Part shown: in pieces, positions 1-7,670 of the stretch
Numbering within the stretch: the stretch's first letter is position 1
Layout of the letters: each line of letters opens with the position of its first letter
Origin: Haliscomenobacter sp.
GTDB lineage: Bacteria > Bacteroidota > Bacteroidia > Chitinophagales > Saprospiraceae
Length of the DNA stretch: 33,752 nucleotides
NCBI RefSeq assembly: GCF_016718685.1
Contig: NZ_JADKCX010000085.1
Span: 1 to 33,752 of the forward strand
Direction of reading: 5' to 3'
Position numbers and translations under genes: made by a program
The notes under the pieces: model-generated
Databases searched by the model: none
What the model was told of the DNA's origin: nothing
What the model saw: only the letters and a program-made list of their open reading frames with translations

Positions 1-169
1 GCTTTGCGCGGCCAGTTTGAATACCGACCGGGATGGCGAACTTCCCAAGGCTTGGGGAGTCCACTACAGCTGCGGTCGAAAATGCTTGAAGACTAAAAGG
101 GAGGCTAAAAAGAGTAACAATTGTAGTAAACCTAAGGCTAATTTTTTGGTAAAAATTCCGTGTTTTCAT
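1..169 (-). CDS. Exported protein of unknown function, N-terminal fragment (cut by window edge)
   Basis: The minus strand from an ATG at 169-167 stays open to the left edge, giving 56 residues. The start is MKTRNFYQKISLRF, followed by a hydrophobic stretch (TTIVTLFSLPFSL) and a plausible signal peptidase I site around LQA-FS. After the predicted cleavage it continues AAVVDSPSLGKFAIPVG. A basic n-region, hydrophobic core and small residues before the cut are what a Sec signal peptide shows. The 3' end lies outside the window, so length and function are unknown. A TATATTTG element 63 nt upstream supports a start here. It is divergent from the histidine kinase gene. Confidence 0.6.
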   Translation of the reverse strand, partial: MKTRNFYQKISLRFTTIVTLFSLPFSLQAFSTAAVVDSPSLGKFAIPVGIQTGRAK

Positions 170-231
170 GAGATGGTAGATTTTTGAATAATCAAAAAAC
201 TACCGGGCTGAAAAAAACATGATTGTGATAT

Positions 232-239
232 CAAATATA
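232..239 (-). promoter_or_regulatory. Candidate Bacteroidota -7 promoter element
   Basis: On the minus strand this reads TATATTTG, matching the Bacteroidota TAnnTTTG -7 consensus. It lies 63 nt upstream of the exported-protein ATG at 169. I see no convincing TTTG -33 element at 19-21 nt upstream, so the call rests on the -7 box and its position in a divergent gap. Confidence 0.4.
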
Positions 240-347
240 AGGTTTTAGATTTTACGGATTCAGGTGTTCAAAAGTTTTTGTCAATTTTTTTACACTTTAA
301 CGCAACCTTTCAGGCCTCTTATCGTATAAGCAATCAGCGTTTATTTC

Positions 348-1961
348 ATGAAAAAACAACTGCTGATCACGCTCGGCATTTACGCCAGTGGGGCGTTCTG
401 TTTGAGCATTATAGCCTGGATCATCAAGTGGGTAGTTGGCAACTATGGAACCGATTGGAACCTGGAACAGCCCTACTTCTTGTACTGGCAAAGTTGGGGC
501 ATCATGCTGGCCTTGAGCTGGATGTTGATGGTGTCATTTGTATGCCTGTACCGTTTGGCCAAGCTGGCGCGGGAGCAAAACAGCCCTTTTAACCAGCGTT
601 TGGGTTTGATGGCGCTGGGCTCTTTATTCGGTTTTGGCTTACACCTGTTGTTTGGCCTGAGCATTCCCATCATCGTTTTACCCCTCTTGACTTTCGCTTG
701 CTTTTTGTTGTTGGACATGTACCTCGACGACGACGAGTTGAGTTTGACCTGGATTTTGGTTACCCTCGTGATGTTGGCCGGAGTGGGTGCGGGATTTAGT
801 GCAGCCACTTTGGGCGTCAGCAAAGCGCAATTTCCGCTTGTATTCACCCTGTTTGCCAACCTATTTTTGCTCATCATTGGGCATCTGCCCATTTGGGTCT
901 TCAGCACGGCGCGGCGCGAGGGCATCAGTTGGGGTTTGCGCATCCAGTTGGCCATTTTTTCGCTGGTGGCAGGGGCATTGATTCTGGTGTTTTTGATCAC
1001 TTATTTTTATTTCCAAAAGCCAGCCCAGGCCAGTGTCAACGAGTTTTTGAACATCCTCACCGCGAGTTACATCTTTTTCCTCTTCATCGTTGCTGCGGTA
1101 TCCATTTGGGTAGCGCGCAGCATGACCACACCCATCAGTCAAATTAGAGTAGGACTGAGCCAACTCATGCTGGGCAACAACCAGCGATTGGAATACCAGC
1201 ACCGCGATGAATTGGGAGACTCGGTAGAGGCTTACAACCAGGCCTTAAGCGCCCTGGAAGCCAGCGTTGACCAACTGAAACAAAACGAAAGAGAAATGGC
1301 CTGGCGCGAAATGGCCCGCCAGGTGGCGCACGAAATCAAAAATCCCCTGACGCCGATGCGGCTCAGTGTGCAACATTTACAGCGAGCACAAAAACAAAAC
1401 CCGGAGGATGCGCCGCAGTTGGTGGAACGCATGGCTCAAACCTTACTGGAGCAAATTGATGCCTTGACCCGCATTGCAGATGCTTTTTCCAATTATGCTC
1501 AAATGCCGAGTCCTTCGCCACGGGTATTTGATTTGACGAATTTGTTGTGCTCTATCTTCACCTTGTATCAGCAAGAAAACCAGGGACAAAATGGCTTGAG
1601 TTTGCACGTGCCGAACCAGCCCATCACGGTATTTGCCGATCGGGATCAATTGGCTCGGGTGGTTTCCAATCTGGTGATCAATGCCCTGCAAGCCATTCCG
1701 CATGACCGCCCAGGCAAAGTGACCATTGCCTGTACGGCGGATAAAGCAGCGCTACTAATGGTAGAAGACAATGGTCGAGGGATTCCTGCCGCCATTCAGG
1801 ATAAGGTGTTTTTACCCAATTTCACCACCAAATCTTCGGGTATGGGCCTGGGTTTGGCGATGTGTAAAACCATGGTGGAAAATGCGGGCGGGAAGATGGG
1901 TTTTAGCACCACTGAAGATGTGGGGACGCGATTTTGGGTGGAGCTGCCTTTACACCATTAA
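348..1961 (+). CDS. NtrY-like membrane sensor histidine kinase
   Basis: A 537-residue two-component sensor kinase. The first ~255 residues hold about eight hydrophobic segments with short loops and no large periplasmic sensor domain. A HAMP-like segment follows (about 256-310, RSMTTPISQIRVGL). The dimerisation/phospho-acceptor domain has H328 in QVAHEIKNPLTPMRLS, the form typical of the NtrY/NtrB branch. The ATPase domain has the N box (N445, NLVINALQA), G1 (DNGRG, 474-478) and G2 (GMGLGL, 498-503), so all catalytic motifs are intact. Family knowledge: it should autophosphorylate on the histidine and pass phosphate to a response regulator. No regulator gene is in the window, so it is an orphan here and the signal is unknown. 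Confidence 0.9.
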   Translation: MKKQLLITLGIYASGAFCLSIIAWIIKWVVGNYGTDWNLEQPYFLYWQSWGIMLALSWMLMVSFVCLYRLAKLAREQNSPFNQRLGLMALGSLFGFGLHLLFGLSIPIIVLPLLTFACFLLLDMYLDDDELSLTWILVTLVMLAGVGAGFSAATLGVSKAQFPLVFTLFANLFLLIIGHLPIWVFSTARREGISWGLRIQLAIFSLVAGALILVFLITYFYFQKPAQASVNEFLNILTASYIFFLFIVAAVSIWVARSMTTPISQIRVGLSQLMLGNNQRLEYQHRDELGDSVEAYNQALSALEASVDQLKQNEREMAWREMARQVAHEIKNPLTPMRLSVQHLQRAQKQNPEDAPQLVERMAQTLLEQIDALTRIADAFSNYAQMPSPSPRVFDLTNLLCSIFTLYQQENQGQNGLSLHVPNQPITVFADRDQLARVVSNLVINALQAIPHDRPGKVTIACTADKAALLMVEDNGRGIPAAIQDKVFLPNFTTKSSGMGLGLAMCKTMVENAGGKMGFSTTEDVGTRFWVELPLHH

Positions 1962-2100
1962 AGATTATTTCACCACACATTTCCACGAATTTTCACAGAT
2001 TCCCCGGTTATGGACATTACGAAAATCAGGCCGAATGACAAAATGTTTTCTGCTGAAAAACCTTCCGCTCTCTTTTTTGTTACCACAGCAAAACATCATC

Positions 2101-3570
2101 TTGAAAATAGCCATCATTGGAGCAGGAATAGCAGGCTTGGCCTCGGCGGTACGCATGGCCAGTAAAGGACACAGCGTGGACGTGTACGAAGCCAATGCTT
2201 ATCCTGGCGGCAAACTCTCCCAATTTGAGGTACAGGGCTATCGCTTCGACGCCGGACCTTCTTTGTTTACGATGCCGCAGTATGTCGACGAGTTGTTTCA
2301 AGCGGCCGGACTCAACCCTGCCGAGCATTTCCGTTACCAGCGTTTACCCATCGTATGCAATTATTTTTGGGAAGACCAGACCCGACTCTCGGCGTTTGCC
2401 GATGAAACGGAATTTGCCCACGAAGTGGAACAAAAACTGGGAGTGGAAGCGTGCAAACTCCTCCAATCCCTGGCCGATAGCCGCCGCAAATACGAACTCA
2501 GCGGGCGCATTTTTTTAGAAAAATCATTGCACCGCTGGGACACCTGGCTGAATCTGAGTGTAGCCAAAGCCATGCTGAAAATCCCGCAATTCGACTTGTT
2601 CACCAGCATGAACCAAGTCAACGAGCGGATGGTGCAACACCCCAAACTGGTGCAATTGCTCAATCGTTTTGCCACTTACAATGGCTCCAATCCTTACAAA
2701 GCGCCCGGACTGCTGACCATTATCCCCCATTTTGAGCACCACATCGGTGCATTTTACCCAGAGGGAGGCATGCACAGCATTACCCAATCGGTATACGAGT
2801 TGGCCCAAAGCAAAGGCGCCAGGTTTCATTTTAATGCCCCAGTGGAAGAAATAGTCCTGGAAAAAGGTCGAGCGGTAGGCATCAAAGTAAACCAGGAGAA
2901 ACGGCATTACGATCGCATCATCAGCAACATGGATGTGTTCCACGCTTATCGCCGACTCTTGCCGCATGCCCCGCAACCCGAAAAAATCTTGCGCCAGGAA
3001 AAATCTACTTCCGCTTTGATCTTTTACTGGGGAGTTCAACGCGAGTTTCCAGAATTGAACATGCACAATATTTTATTCAGCGAAGATTACCGCCACGAAT
3101 TTGATCTGCTAAGCCAGGGGCAGGTGAGCGATGACCCCACCGTGTACATCAACATTACGTCAAAACATACGCAGGGCGATGCTCCCCCAGGTTGTGAAAA
3201 CTGGTTCGTAATGATCAACGTCCCCTACAACGCCGGGCAGGATTGGGACGCTATCATTGCCAGGTCTCGCACCCAAATCATTGCCAAAATCAGTCGTATA
3301 CTGAGAGTAACTTTACCCGATTTGATTGCTTGTGAAGAAATCCTCGAACCCCGTAGCATTGAAAGCAAAACCTGGTCACATTTGGGGGCCTTGTACGGGA
3401 CAAGTTCCAACGACCGCATGGCCGCCTTTATGCGGCACCCCAATTTTAGTTCCAAGATCAAAAATTTGTATTTTGTGGGGGGAAGTGTACATCCCGGAGG
3501 GGGAATTCCACTGTGCTTGTTGTCGGCAAAAATTGTGGATGACATTATGGAAAAATCACCTGCTTTATGA
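2101..3570 (+). CDS. crtI: CrtI-type carotenoid (phytoene) desaturase
   Basis: An FAD-dependent carotenoid desaturase/amine-oxidoreductase family protein of 489 residues if started at TTG 2101. The N-terminus KIAIIGAGIAGLASA is the Rossmann dinucleotide-binding motif, and the C-terminus has FVGGSVHPGGGIPLCLLSA, the conserved CrtI signature. The frame is open further left into the kinase gene. ATG 2035 (MTKCFLLKN) is the alternative start, but it adds 22 residues not expected before the Rossmann strand. The stop overlaps the next ATG by 4 nt (ATGA), so the two are translationally coupled. The partner enzyme makes a carotenoid role firm. Whether the substrate is phytoene or a later intermediate (CrtD-type) cannot be told. 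No phytoene synthase is in the window. Confidence 0.85.
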   Translation: MKIAIIGAGIAGLASAVRMASKGHSVDVYEANAYPGGKLSQFEVQGYRFDAGPSLFTMPQYVDELFQAAGLNPAEHFRYQRLPIVCNYFWEDQTRLSAFADETEFAHEVEQKLGVEACKLLQSLADSRRKYELSGRIFLEKSLHRWDTWLNLSVAKAMLKIPQFDLFTSMNQVNERMVQHPKLVQLLNRFATYNGSNPYKAPGLLTIIPHFEHHIGAFYPEGGMHSITQSVYELAQSKGARFHFNAPVEEIVLEKGRAVGIKVNQEKRHYDRIISNMDVFHAYRRLLPHAPQPEKILRQEKSTSALIFYWGVQREFPELNMHNILFSEDYRHEFDLLSQGQVSDDPTVYINITSKHTQGDAPPGCENWFVMINVPYNAGQDWDAIIARSRTQIIAKISRILRVTLPDLIACEEILEPRSIESKTWSHLGALYGTSSNDRMAAFMRHPNFSSKIKNLYFVGGSVHPGGGIPLCLLSAKIVDDIMEKSPAL

Positions 3571-4712
3571 AATGGAGTAAACCAAGCCTGGCCATCCTAT
3601 ATCTGGCCATCATTTATCTGGTGGGCATTGTGGGTATTCTATTGCCCATCCACCCTGAATTTATTCGACTTACTCCGCTAAATCTGCTGGTCTCATTGCT
3701 TACAGTATTGCTTTTTCACCCAGCCTGGCAACCGCAAAGTGTATTGGTCCTGGTCGTGTTTTTTGTGCTGGGTTTTTTTGCCGAGGTTTTTGGCGTGCAT
3801 ACCGGGCTACTGTTTGGGGAGTATTACTACGAAGACGTATTGGGTTGGAAACTTTGGGATACCCCCATCATGATCGGCGTAAACTGGATGCTCCTGGGGT
3901 ATTGCTGTGGTGTGACGATCAATCATTTACTGCCCCGGTGGGCCTGGTGGCAAAAAGGGCCCGTAGCTGCCGCCTTGATGGTTTTTCTCGACTCTTTCAT
4001 TGAACCTGTGGCCATTGCGTACAATTTTTGGGAATGGCCCGGAGGCGTTGTACCTTTGCAAAACTACCTGGGCTGGTACCTGGTTTCACTGCCGTTGCTC
4101 TTGCTATTTGCCTATTTGCAAGGCCAAATTCGCAACAAAGTGGCCATCGCATTGTTACTGATGCAATTTGTATTTTTGCGTTACTCCGCTGGTTCTAAGC
4201 ATAAAAATATTCCTATGATACAAGTTCTCATGTATATCGGCATTACCCTTCTTACTGTACTGGTCATGGAGTTTGTGGCCTGGTCGGCGCACAAATACCT
4301 CATGCATGGCTGGTTGTGGATTTGGCACGAAGACCACCACAAGCCCCACCACGAGAAAGAAGGTTTTTTTGAAAAAAATGACTTGTTCTTCCTTGTTTTT
4401 GCCATCCCCAGTGCGTTGTCCTACATCATTGGATTGGCCACACCGCAACGTTGGCTACTTTTTGTAGGCATCGGCATTTCCATTTATGGCCTGATCTATT
4501 TTTTGATCCATGATGTCTACATTCATCAACGTTTCAAGTGGTTTCGACAATTGGATAGCCGCTATTCGCGCGCCATATTGCGGGCCCATGGCTCCCACCA
4601 TGCCAAAACCCATAAAGAAGACGGAGAGTCCTTTGGTTTACTCATCGTGCATCCCAAATATTTTAAGAAGAGAAGCGAATGGAATGAAAAGCAAAAAACG
4701 AATAGCGAATAG
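3567..4712 (+). CDS. Fusion protein: CruF-like (DUF422/COG2324) membrane domain plus CrtZ-type carotenoid hydroxylase
   Basis: A 381-residue integral membrane protein with two carotenoid domains. Residues 1-~205 match the DUF422/CruF family: FFAEVFGVHTG (71-80), FGEYYY (83-88), P100...NW (106-107), FLDSFIEP (140-147) and FWEWP (154-158). Residues 217-381 are a CrtZ-type beta-carotene hydroxylase of the fatty-acid hydroxylase superfamily. It has all four di-iron histidine clusters: HKYLMH (242-247), HEDHH (254-258), HDVYIH (315-320) and HGSHHAKTH (341-349). The linker is about ten residues (YSAGSKHKNIP). Met217 (ATG 4215) sits where a stand-alone CrtZ would start, so a second translation start is possible. 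The last residues TNSE and the stop come from an intergenic repeat arm. CruF relatives hydrate or otherwise modify carotenoid ends; the exact reaction here is unproven. Confidence 0.85.
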   Translation: MKWSKPSLAILYLAIIYLVGIVGILLPIHPEFIRLTPLNLLVSLLTVLLFHPAWQPQSVLVLVVFFVLGFFAEVFGVHTGLLFGEYYYEDVLGWKLWDTPIMIGVNWMLLGYCCGVTINHLLPRWAWWQKGPVAAALMVFLDSFIEPVAIAYNFWEWPGGVVPLQNYLGWYLVSLPLLLLFAYLQGQIRNKVAIALLLMQFVFLRYSAGSKHKNIPMIQVLMYIGITLLTVLVMEFVAWSAHKYLMHGWLWIWHEDHHKPHHEKEGFFEKNDLFFLVFAIPSALSYIIGLATPQRWLLFVGIGISIYGLIYFLIHDVYIHQRFKWFRQLDSRYSRAILRAHGSHHAKTHKEDGESFGLLIVHPKYFKKRSEWNEKQKTNSE

Positions 4713-4776
4713 CTAAAACCGAAAAATGAAAACAGACTGTTGTGTTATTATTCGCTTTTCAGTTTTAGCTATTCGC
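4705..4776. repeat. Inverted repeat with GCGAATAGC arms after the carotenoid operon
   Basis: GCGAATAGCTAAAAC at 4705-4719 is perfectly complementary to GTTTTAGCTATTCGC at 4762-4776, with a 42-nt spacer holding further GAAAA-type partial repeats. The left arm includes the TAG stop of the CruF/CrtZ fusion gene. The same GCGAA(T/A)AGC unit recurs at 7559-7670, and a related GTGAAAA unit at 29435-29511. It may act as a terminator or be a dispersed repeat. There is no clean T-tract. Confidence 0.7.
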
Positions 4777-4797
4777 TTTTCACTTTTCAGGTTTGCG

Positions 4798-4805
4798 TAT
4801 CTTTG
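4798..4805 (+). promoter_or_regulatory. Candidate Bacteroidota -7 promoter element
   Basis: TATCTTTG matches the TAnnTTTG consensus exactly and lies 34 nt before the ATG at 4840. It suggests that the tail-anchored gene and the amidohydrolase/Rieske pair have their own promoter rather than relying on the carotenoid operon. No clear TTTG -33 box is seen. Confidence 0.45.
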
Positions 4806-4839
4806 TAATCCAAAGGAAAACTCAAGCACCTGGAAAACC

Positions 4840-5409
4840 ATGGCACGCAACCGTTTACTTGATGCTTTTAACGAAGCCCGTAGCATCTCTCGGCGGGAAT
4901 TACCCGAGGCCGAGGACATGCGCAAATACCTGGACATCATCATTCCACAGGTTAGGCAATGGGGGGAAGACCTGCGTGAAGAGCAGTTCTATGTAGGGAA
5001 ACCTTGGCTTGAATTTCGCGATGACGACAATTTCCACGATCAAGTACTGCATTTTTTTAACGATGGAGGTGAATACATGCGCATCGAAAATGGCGATGTC
5101 AGCAATGGGAGTTGGCGACTCATGGATACCCCCAATCGCCTGATTCTGGATTATGAAAGTACCGAAATGTACGAGTTGTCGTTTATGAATGAGAACTTTT
5201 TTATCCTCCAAAAACATGGAGATCAGCTTCGACTGGGTAGGGAAAAGTACTTTGTAATGGTGCATGAACGCATTGGAAAAAGACTCCAATGGCCCGATGC
5301 CATGGAGGTACTTTATCGCATCAAATACGAACACAGTCGCTTTTATCAAACCCTCACTGTGATTGTATTGGTGATTATTGTTATTGTGCTCGTTTATTCA
5401 TTGATCTAG
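4840..5409 (+). CDS. Tail-anchored membrane protein of unknown function
   Basis: 189 residues from ATG 4840 (MARNRLLDAFNEAR). I chose this start over the in-frame ATG at 4726 because the upstream part is translated intergenic repeat and the promoter-like TATCTTTG lies between. The body is soluble and rich in charged and aromatic residues. Its middle (NGSWRLMDTPNRLILDY followed by MYELSFMNENFFIL) alternates like the strands of a small lipocalin-like beta barrel, but this is only an impression. The last ~20 residues (TLTVIVLVIIVIVLVYSLI) are one hydrophobic helix with almost no tail, so it should be C-terminally anchored and face the cytoplasm. There is no signal peptide. It ends 12 nt before the amidohydrolase, so probably one operon. 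I do not recognise the family. Confidence 0.7.
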   Translation: MARNRLLDAFNEARSISRRELPEAEDMRKYLDIIIPQVRQWGEDLREEQFYVGKPWLEFRDDDNFHDQVLHFFNDGGEYMRIENGDVSNGSWRLMDTPNRLILDYESTEMYELSFMNENFFILQKHGDQLRLGREKYFVMVHERIGKRLQWPDAMEVLYRIKYEHSRFYQTLTVIVLVIIVIVLVYSLI

Positions 5410-5421
5410 CTCTCACCTACC

Positions 5422-6492
5422 ATGCAGCAAGTACAAGCCATCATTGACTGCGATGTTCACAATACCTACCGATCTCAGGTGGAATTGTACCCCTTTTTAC
5501 AAGAACCCTGGCTTTCCCGTTTGAAAGAAAAAGGATTTGGTTATTCTCTGGATACTTTTCACAGCAGTGTTCAAGCCAAACGATTGGATGCCAAACCTGA
5601 AAATGGTCCAGCAGGATCAGATTATGGCTTGCTGAAAACCCAACTCCTGGACAAACTCTCCATTGATTATGGGATTCTGACGGGGGAAGGCATTTCCGGC
5701 GTTTCGTACATGCCCGATGCGGAATATCCAGCGGCTTTGGCCAGTGCTTACAATCATTGGATGGTCGAAGAATGGCTCAGTAAAGATGAACGCCTATTGG
5801 GTTCATTGCACCTGGCCATCCAAAACCCGGAAGCCGCAGCAGCTGAAATTTATCGTTGGGGCAGCCACCCAAAAGTGGTACAGGTGAGTATTCCAGCCGC
5901 CACTACCCTACCCTTGGCGCATTCTTTTTACCGCCCCGTTTTACGTGCTGCGGCAGAAATGGATTTGGTGGTGGCGCTGCACTTTCGGCAACCTGGACTG
6001 AGCGCGCCTTCCATTACCCCAGTTGGCATGCCTTTCAACTACATGGATTTTCATACTCTAGTGAGTTTGCCCTACATGTCGCAACTGGTGATGTTGGTTT
6101 CTTCCGGTATTTTTGAGGAGTTGCCCAACCTTAAAATTTTGATGATGGAAGGTGGATTTATCTGGGTAATTCACCTGTTGTGGCGTTTTGACAAAGACTA
6201 CAAAGCCTTGTACCGCTTGGCTCCTGCTTTGCGCAAGCTACCTTCTGAATACATTCACCAGCACTTCAAATTTGGCATCCAGCCCATTTATGAGCCCCGC
6301 GAGGCGAGTATGTTTCAGCAGGTAATTGAGGCCGGTGAGTTGCAAAAAAACCTTGTTTTTGGGAGTGACTATCCCCATTGGGATGCCGATGAGCCCGATT
6401 TTATCCGGCGGTTTTTACCAAAAGAATGGGAATCAGCTATTTTTTACGACAATGCGGCTTCCTGGTTTAAATTTTTCAAACCAGCAGGATGA
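5422..6492 (+). CDS. Amidohydrolase-2 family (COG2159) metal-dependent hydrolase/decarboxylase
   Basis: 356 residues. The N-terminus has a DCDVHN metal motif (D9, D11, H13), and the C-terminal part has GSDYPH (D316, H319), the conserved catalytic aspartate region of the Amidohydro_2 TIM-barrel family. A further histidine in ALHFRQPG and the strand ILMMEGGF fit the barrel. Family members hydrolyse or decarboxylate ring or aromatic acids, but the substrate cannot be read from sequence. The first motif is D-x-H rather than H-x-H, as in several members of this family. The TGA stop overlaps the ATG of the Rieske gene (ATGA), so the two proteins are probably made together and act on the same pathway. 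Confidence 0.85.
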   Translation: MQQVQAIIDCDVHNTYRSQVELYPFLQEPWLSRLKEKGFGYSLDTFHSSVQAKRLDAKPENGPAGSDYGLLKTQLLDKLSIDYGILTGEGISGVSYMPDAEYPAALASAYNHWMVEEWLSKDERLLGSLHLAIQNPEAAAAEIYRWGSHPKVVQVSIPAATTLPLAHSFYRPVLRAAAEMDLVVALHFRQPGLSAPSITPVGMPFNYMDFHTLVSLPYMSQLVMLVSSGIFEELPNLKILMMEGGFIWVIHLLWRFDKDYKALYRLAPALRKLPSEYIHQHFKFGIQPIYEPREASMFQQVIEAGELQKNLVFGSDYPHWDADEPDFIRRFLPKEWESAIFYDNAASWFKFFKPAG

Positions 6493-6842
6493 GGCAACGA
6501 CACTACTTCGGTACATTAGCTGAAATACAGGAGGGTCGATTCACCATTCGGGAATTCGGGAATCGCTCGGTTGGGGCTACTTTACACCGGGGAAAACTCA
6601 TTGTGGTACTCAATTTTTGCCCCCACGCCGGTGCTCCGATTTGCAGTGGAAAAATTATACCAAAGCAAATCTTTGACGCAAGCCATGAGCTTACCCTTGA
6701 TGCTGAACTCCCTGTATTGCGCTGCCCCTGGCACGGTTGGGAATTCAGTTTGGAAAATGGGCGAACGGTAGTTGAATCCCGCCTGCGTTTGGCGTATCTT
6801 GAATTCGAAATTGACGAAGGCTCCATTTTTGTCATGATCTAA
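6489..6842 (+). CDS. Small Rieske [2Fe-2S] ferredoxin-like protein
   Basis: 117 residues forming a single Rieske domain. The cluster ligands are C44-P-H46 and C79-P-W-H82 (CPWHGWEF), with the usual spacing. There is no signal peptide, membrane helix or oxygenase catalytic domain, so it resembles a soluble electron carrier or the detached Rieske domain of a ring-hydroxylating oxygenase. It overlaps the amidohydrolase gene by 4 nt. No reductase or oxygenase alpha subunit is nearby, so its electron donor and acceptor are unknown. The stop codon runs directly into a CATAACT tandem repeat. Confidence 0.85.
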   Translation: MRQRHYFGTLAEIQEGRFTIREFGNRSVGATLHRGKLIVVLNFCPHAGAPICSGKIIPKQIFDASHELTLDAELPVLRCPWHGWEFSLENGRTVVESRLRLAYLEFEIDEGSIFVMI

Positions 6843-6890
6843 CATAACTCATAACTCATAACTCATAACTCATAACTCTAACTCATAACT
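6843..6890. repeat. Tandem heptamer array (CATAACT)n
   Basis: Five perfect CATAACT units at 6843-6877, then a shortened CTAACT (6878-6883) and a final CATAACT (6884-6890). The array fills almost the whole gap between the Rieske stop codon (6840-6842) and the TTG start of the next gene (6892). No complementary arm is present, so unlike the other repeat sites it cannot fold on itself. Its spacing is too short and spacer-free to be a CRISPR array. Confidence 0.9.
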
Positions 6891-6891
6891 T

Positions 6892-7557
6892 TTGTCAAAA
6901 AAACTCATCATCATCGGCGGCGCGGGTAAAGGGGCTTTGATTTCTCAGGTCATTGAAGACAACCGCAACAATTTCGGGGACCTGGAATTTGAAGTTGCTG
7001 GTTACTGTAATGATTTTGACATGGGAAAAATCATTCATGGCTATCCGGTGTTGGGTATGCTGTCGGATATTCCCCGGTTTATTGATGAGGGCTATTATTT
7101 TGCGTTTACCATCCATATGACAGCCCGCAATTACCTCACCGAGGAAGTATTCTTGCGTTGCAACTTACCCGATGATCGTTTGCCCAACATCATCAGCAAA
7201 CGCGCTTTTATTGCACCCACAGTGGAACTGGCGCCCGGAGCTTGTGTGATGCAGTTTGCCTCAATTTCTCAAAACGCCAAAATTGGTAAGTGTACAATTG
7301 TTTCGACCCATACCCTCGTAGGGCATGATACAGTGATTGGTTCTTTGGGCCACATCACGGCAACTTGTGTGGTAGGCTCACGCATTACCATCGGCAAAGC
7401 CGTGACGATTGGGCTACACGCTACGGTAATAGAGTTTTGTAAAATCGGAGATTATGCACTGGTGGGTGCTTCAGCCCTGGTGATTAAAGATGTACCAGAT
7501 GGGCAGATTTGGGCAGGTCAGCCAGCGCGGTATTTTCGGGAGGTAAAGCGAGATTAA
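6892..7557 (+). CDS. NeuD/PglD-family sugar O-/N-acyltransferase
   Basis: 221 residues. The N-terminal nucleotide-sugar-binding PglD_N-like domain opens with KKLIIIGGAGKGALISQVIEDN. Residues from about 100 onward form a left-handed beta helix of hexapeptide repeats (for example IAPTVELAPGACVMQFASIS and later IGKAVTIGLHATV), ending with the typical VPDGQIWAGQPARYF. The start must be TTG 6892, because the next in-frame ATG would remove the whole nucleotide-binding strand. Relatives acetylate sialic acid or bacillosamine-type sugars of surface glycans. The facing glycosyltransferase fits a surface-polysaccharide role, but the exact sugar is unknown. Confidence 0.85.
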   Translation: MSKKLIIIGGAGKGALISQVIEDNRNNFGDLEFEVAGYCNDFDMGKIIHGYPVLGMLSDIPRFIDEGYYFAFTIHMTARNYLTEEVFLRCNLPDDRLPNIISKRAFIAPTVELAPGACVMQFASISQNAKIGKCTIVSTHTLVGHDTVIGSLGHITATCVVGSRITIGKAVTIGLHATVIEFCKIGDYALVGASALVIKDVPDGQIWAGQPARYFREVKRD

Positions 7558-7558
7558 A

Positions 7559-7670
7559 GCGAAAAGCAAATCACACCTCTTCATATCCAAACTTTTAAGC
7601 AAAAAACACATAAAACAGTTGAAAGGCAACTGGTATAACTGCTATTCGCTATTCTCTTTTCGCTTTTCGC
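7559..7670. repeat. GCGAAAAGC inverted repeat between convergent genes
   Basis: GCGAAAAGC at 7559-7567 is perfectly complementary to GCTTTTCGC at 7662-7670. The right arm lies inside the 3' end of the glycosyltransferase gene. Between them is a small hairpin, CAGTTG (7616-7621) with CAACTG (7627-7632). It could terminate transcription from both sides, but no strong T-tract is present. It is a relative of the element at 4705-4776. Confidence 0.5.

Noticed and set aside
1771..2100. Long upstream extension of the crtI frame into the kinase gene
   Set aside because: It is the shadow of the kinase ATPase domain in another frame. The Rossmann motif begins at 2104, so translation should start near 2101 (or ATG 2035).
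4726..4839. N-terminal extension of the tail-anchored protein
   Set aside because: These codons translate intergenic repeat DNA and the promoter-like TATCTTTG lies within them.
6843..6890. Possible CRISPR array
   Set aside because: Seven-nt units without spacers are a simple tandem repeat, and no cas genes are present.
6887..6895. TAACTTTTG as a -7 promoter for the acyltransferase gene
   Set aside because: It has one base too many for TAnnTTTG and lies on top of the TTG start codon, leaving no room for a leader.
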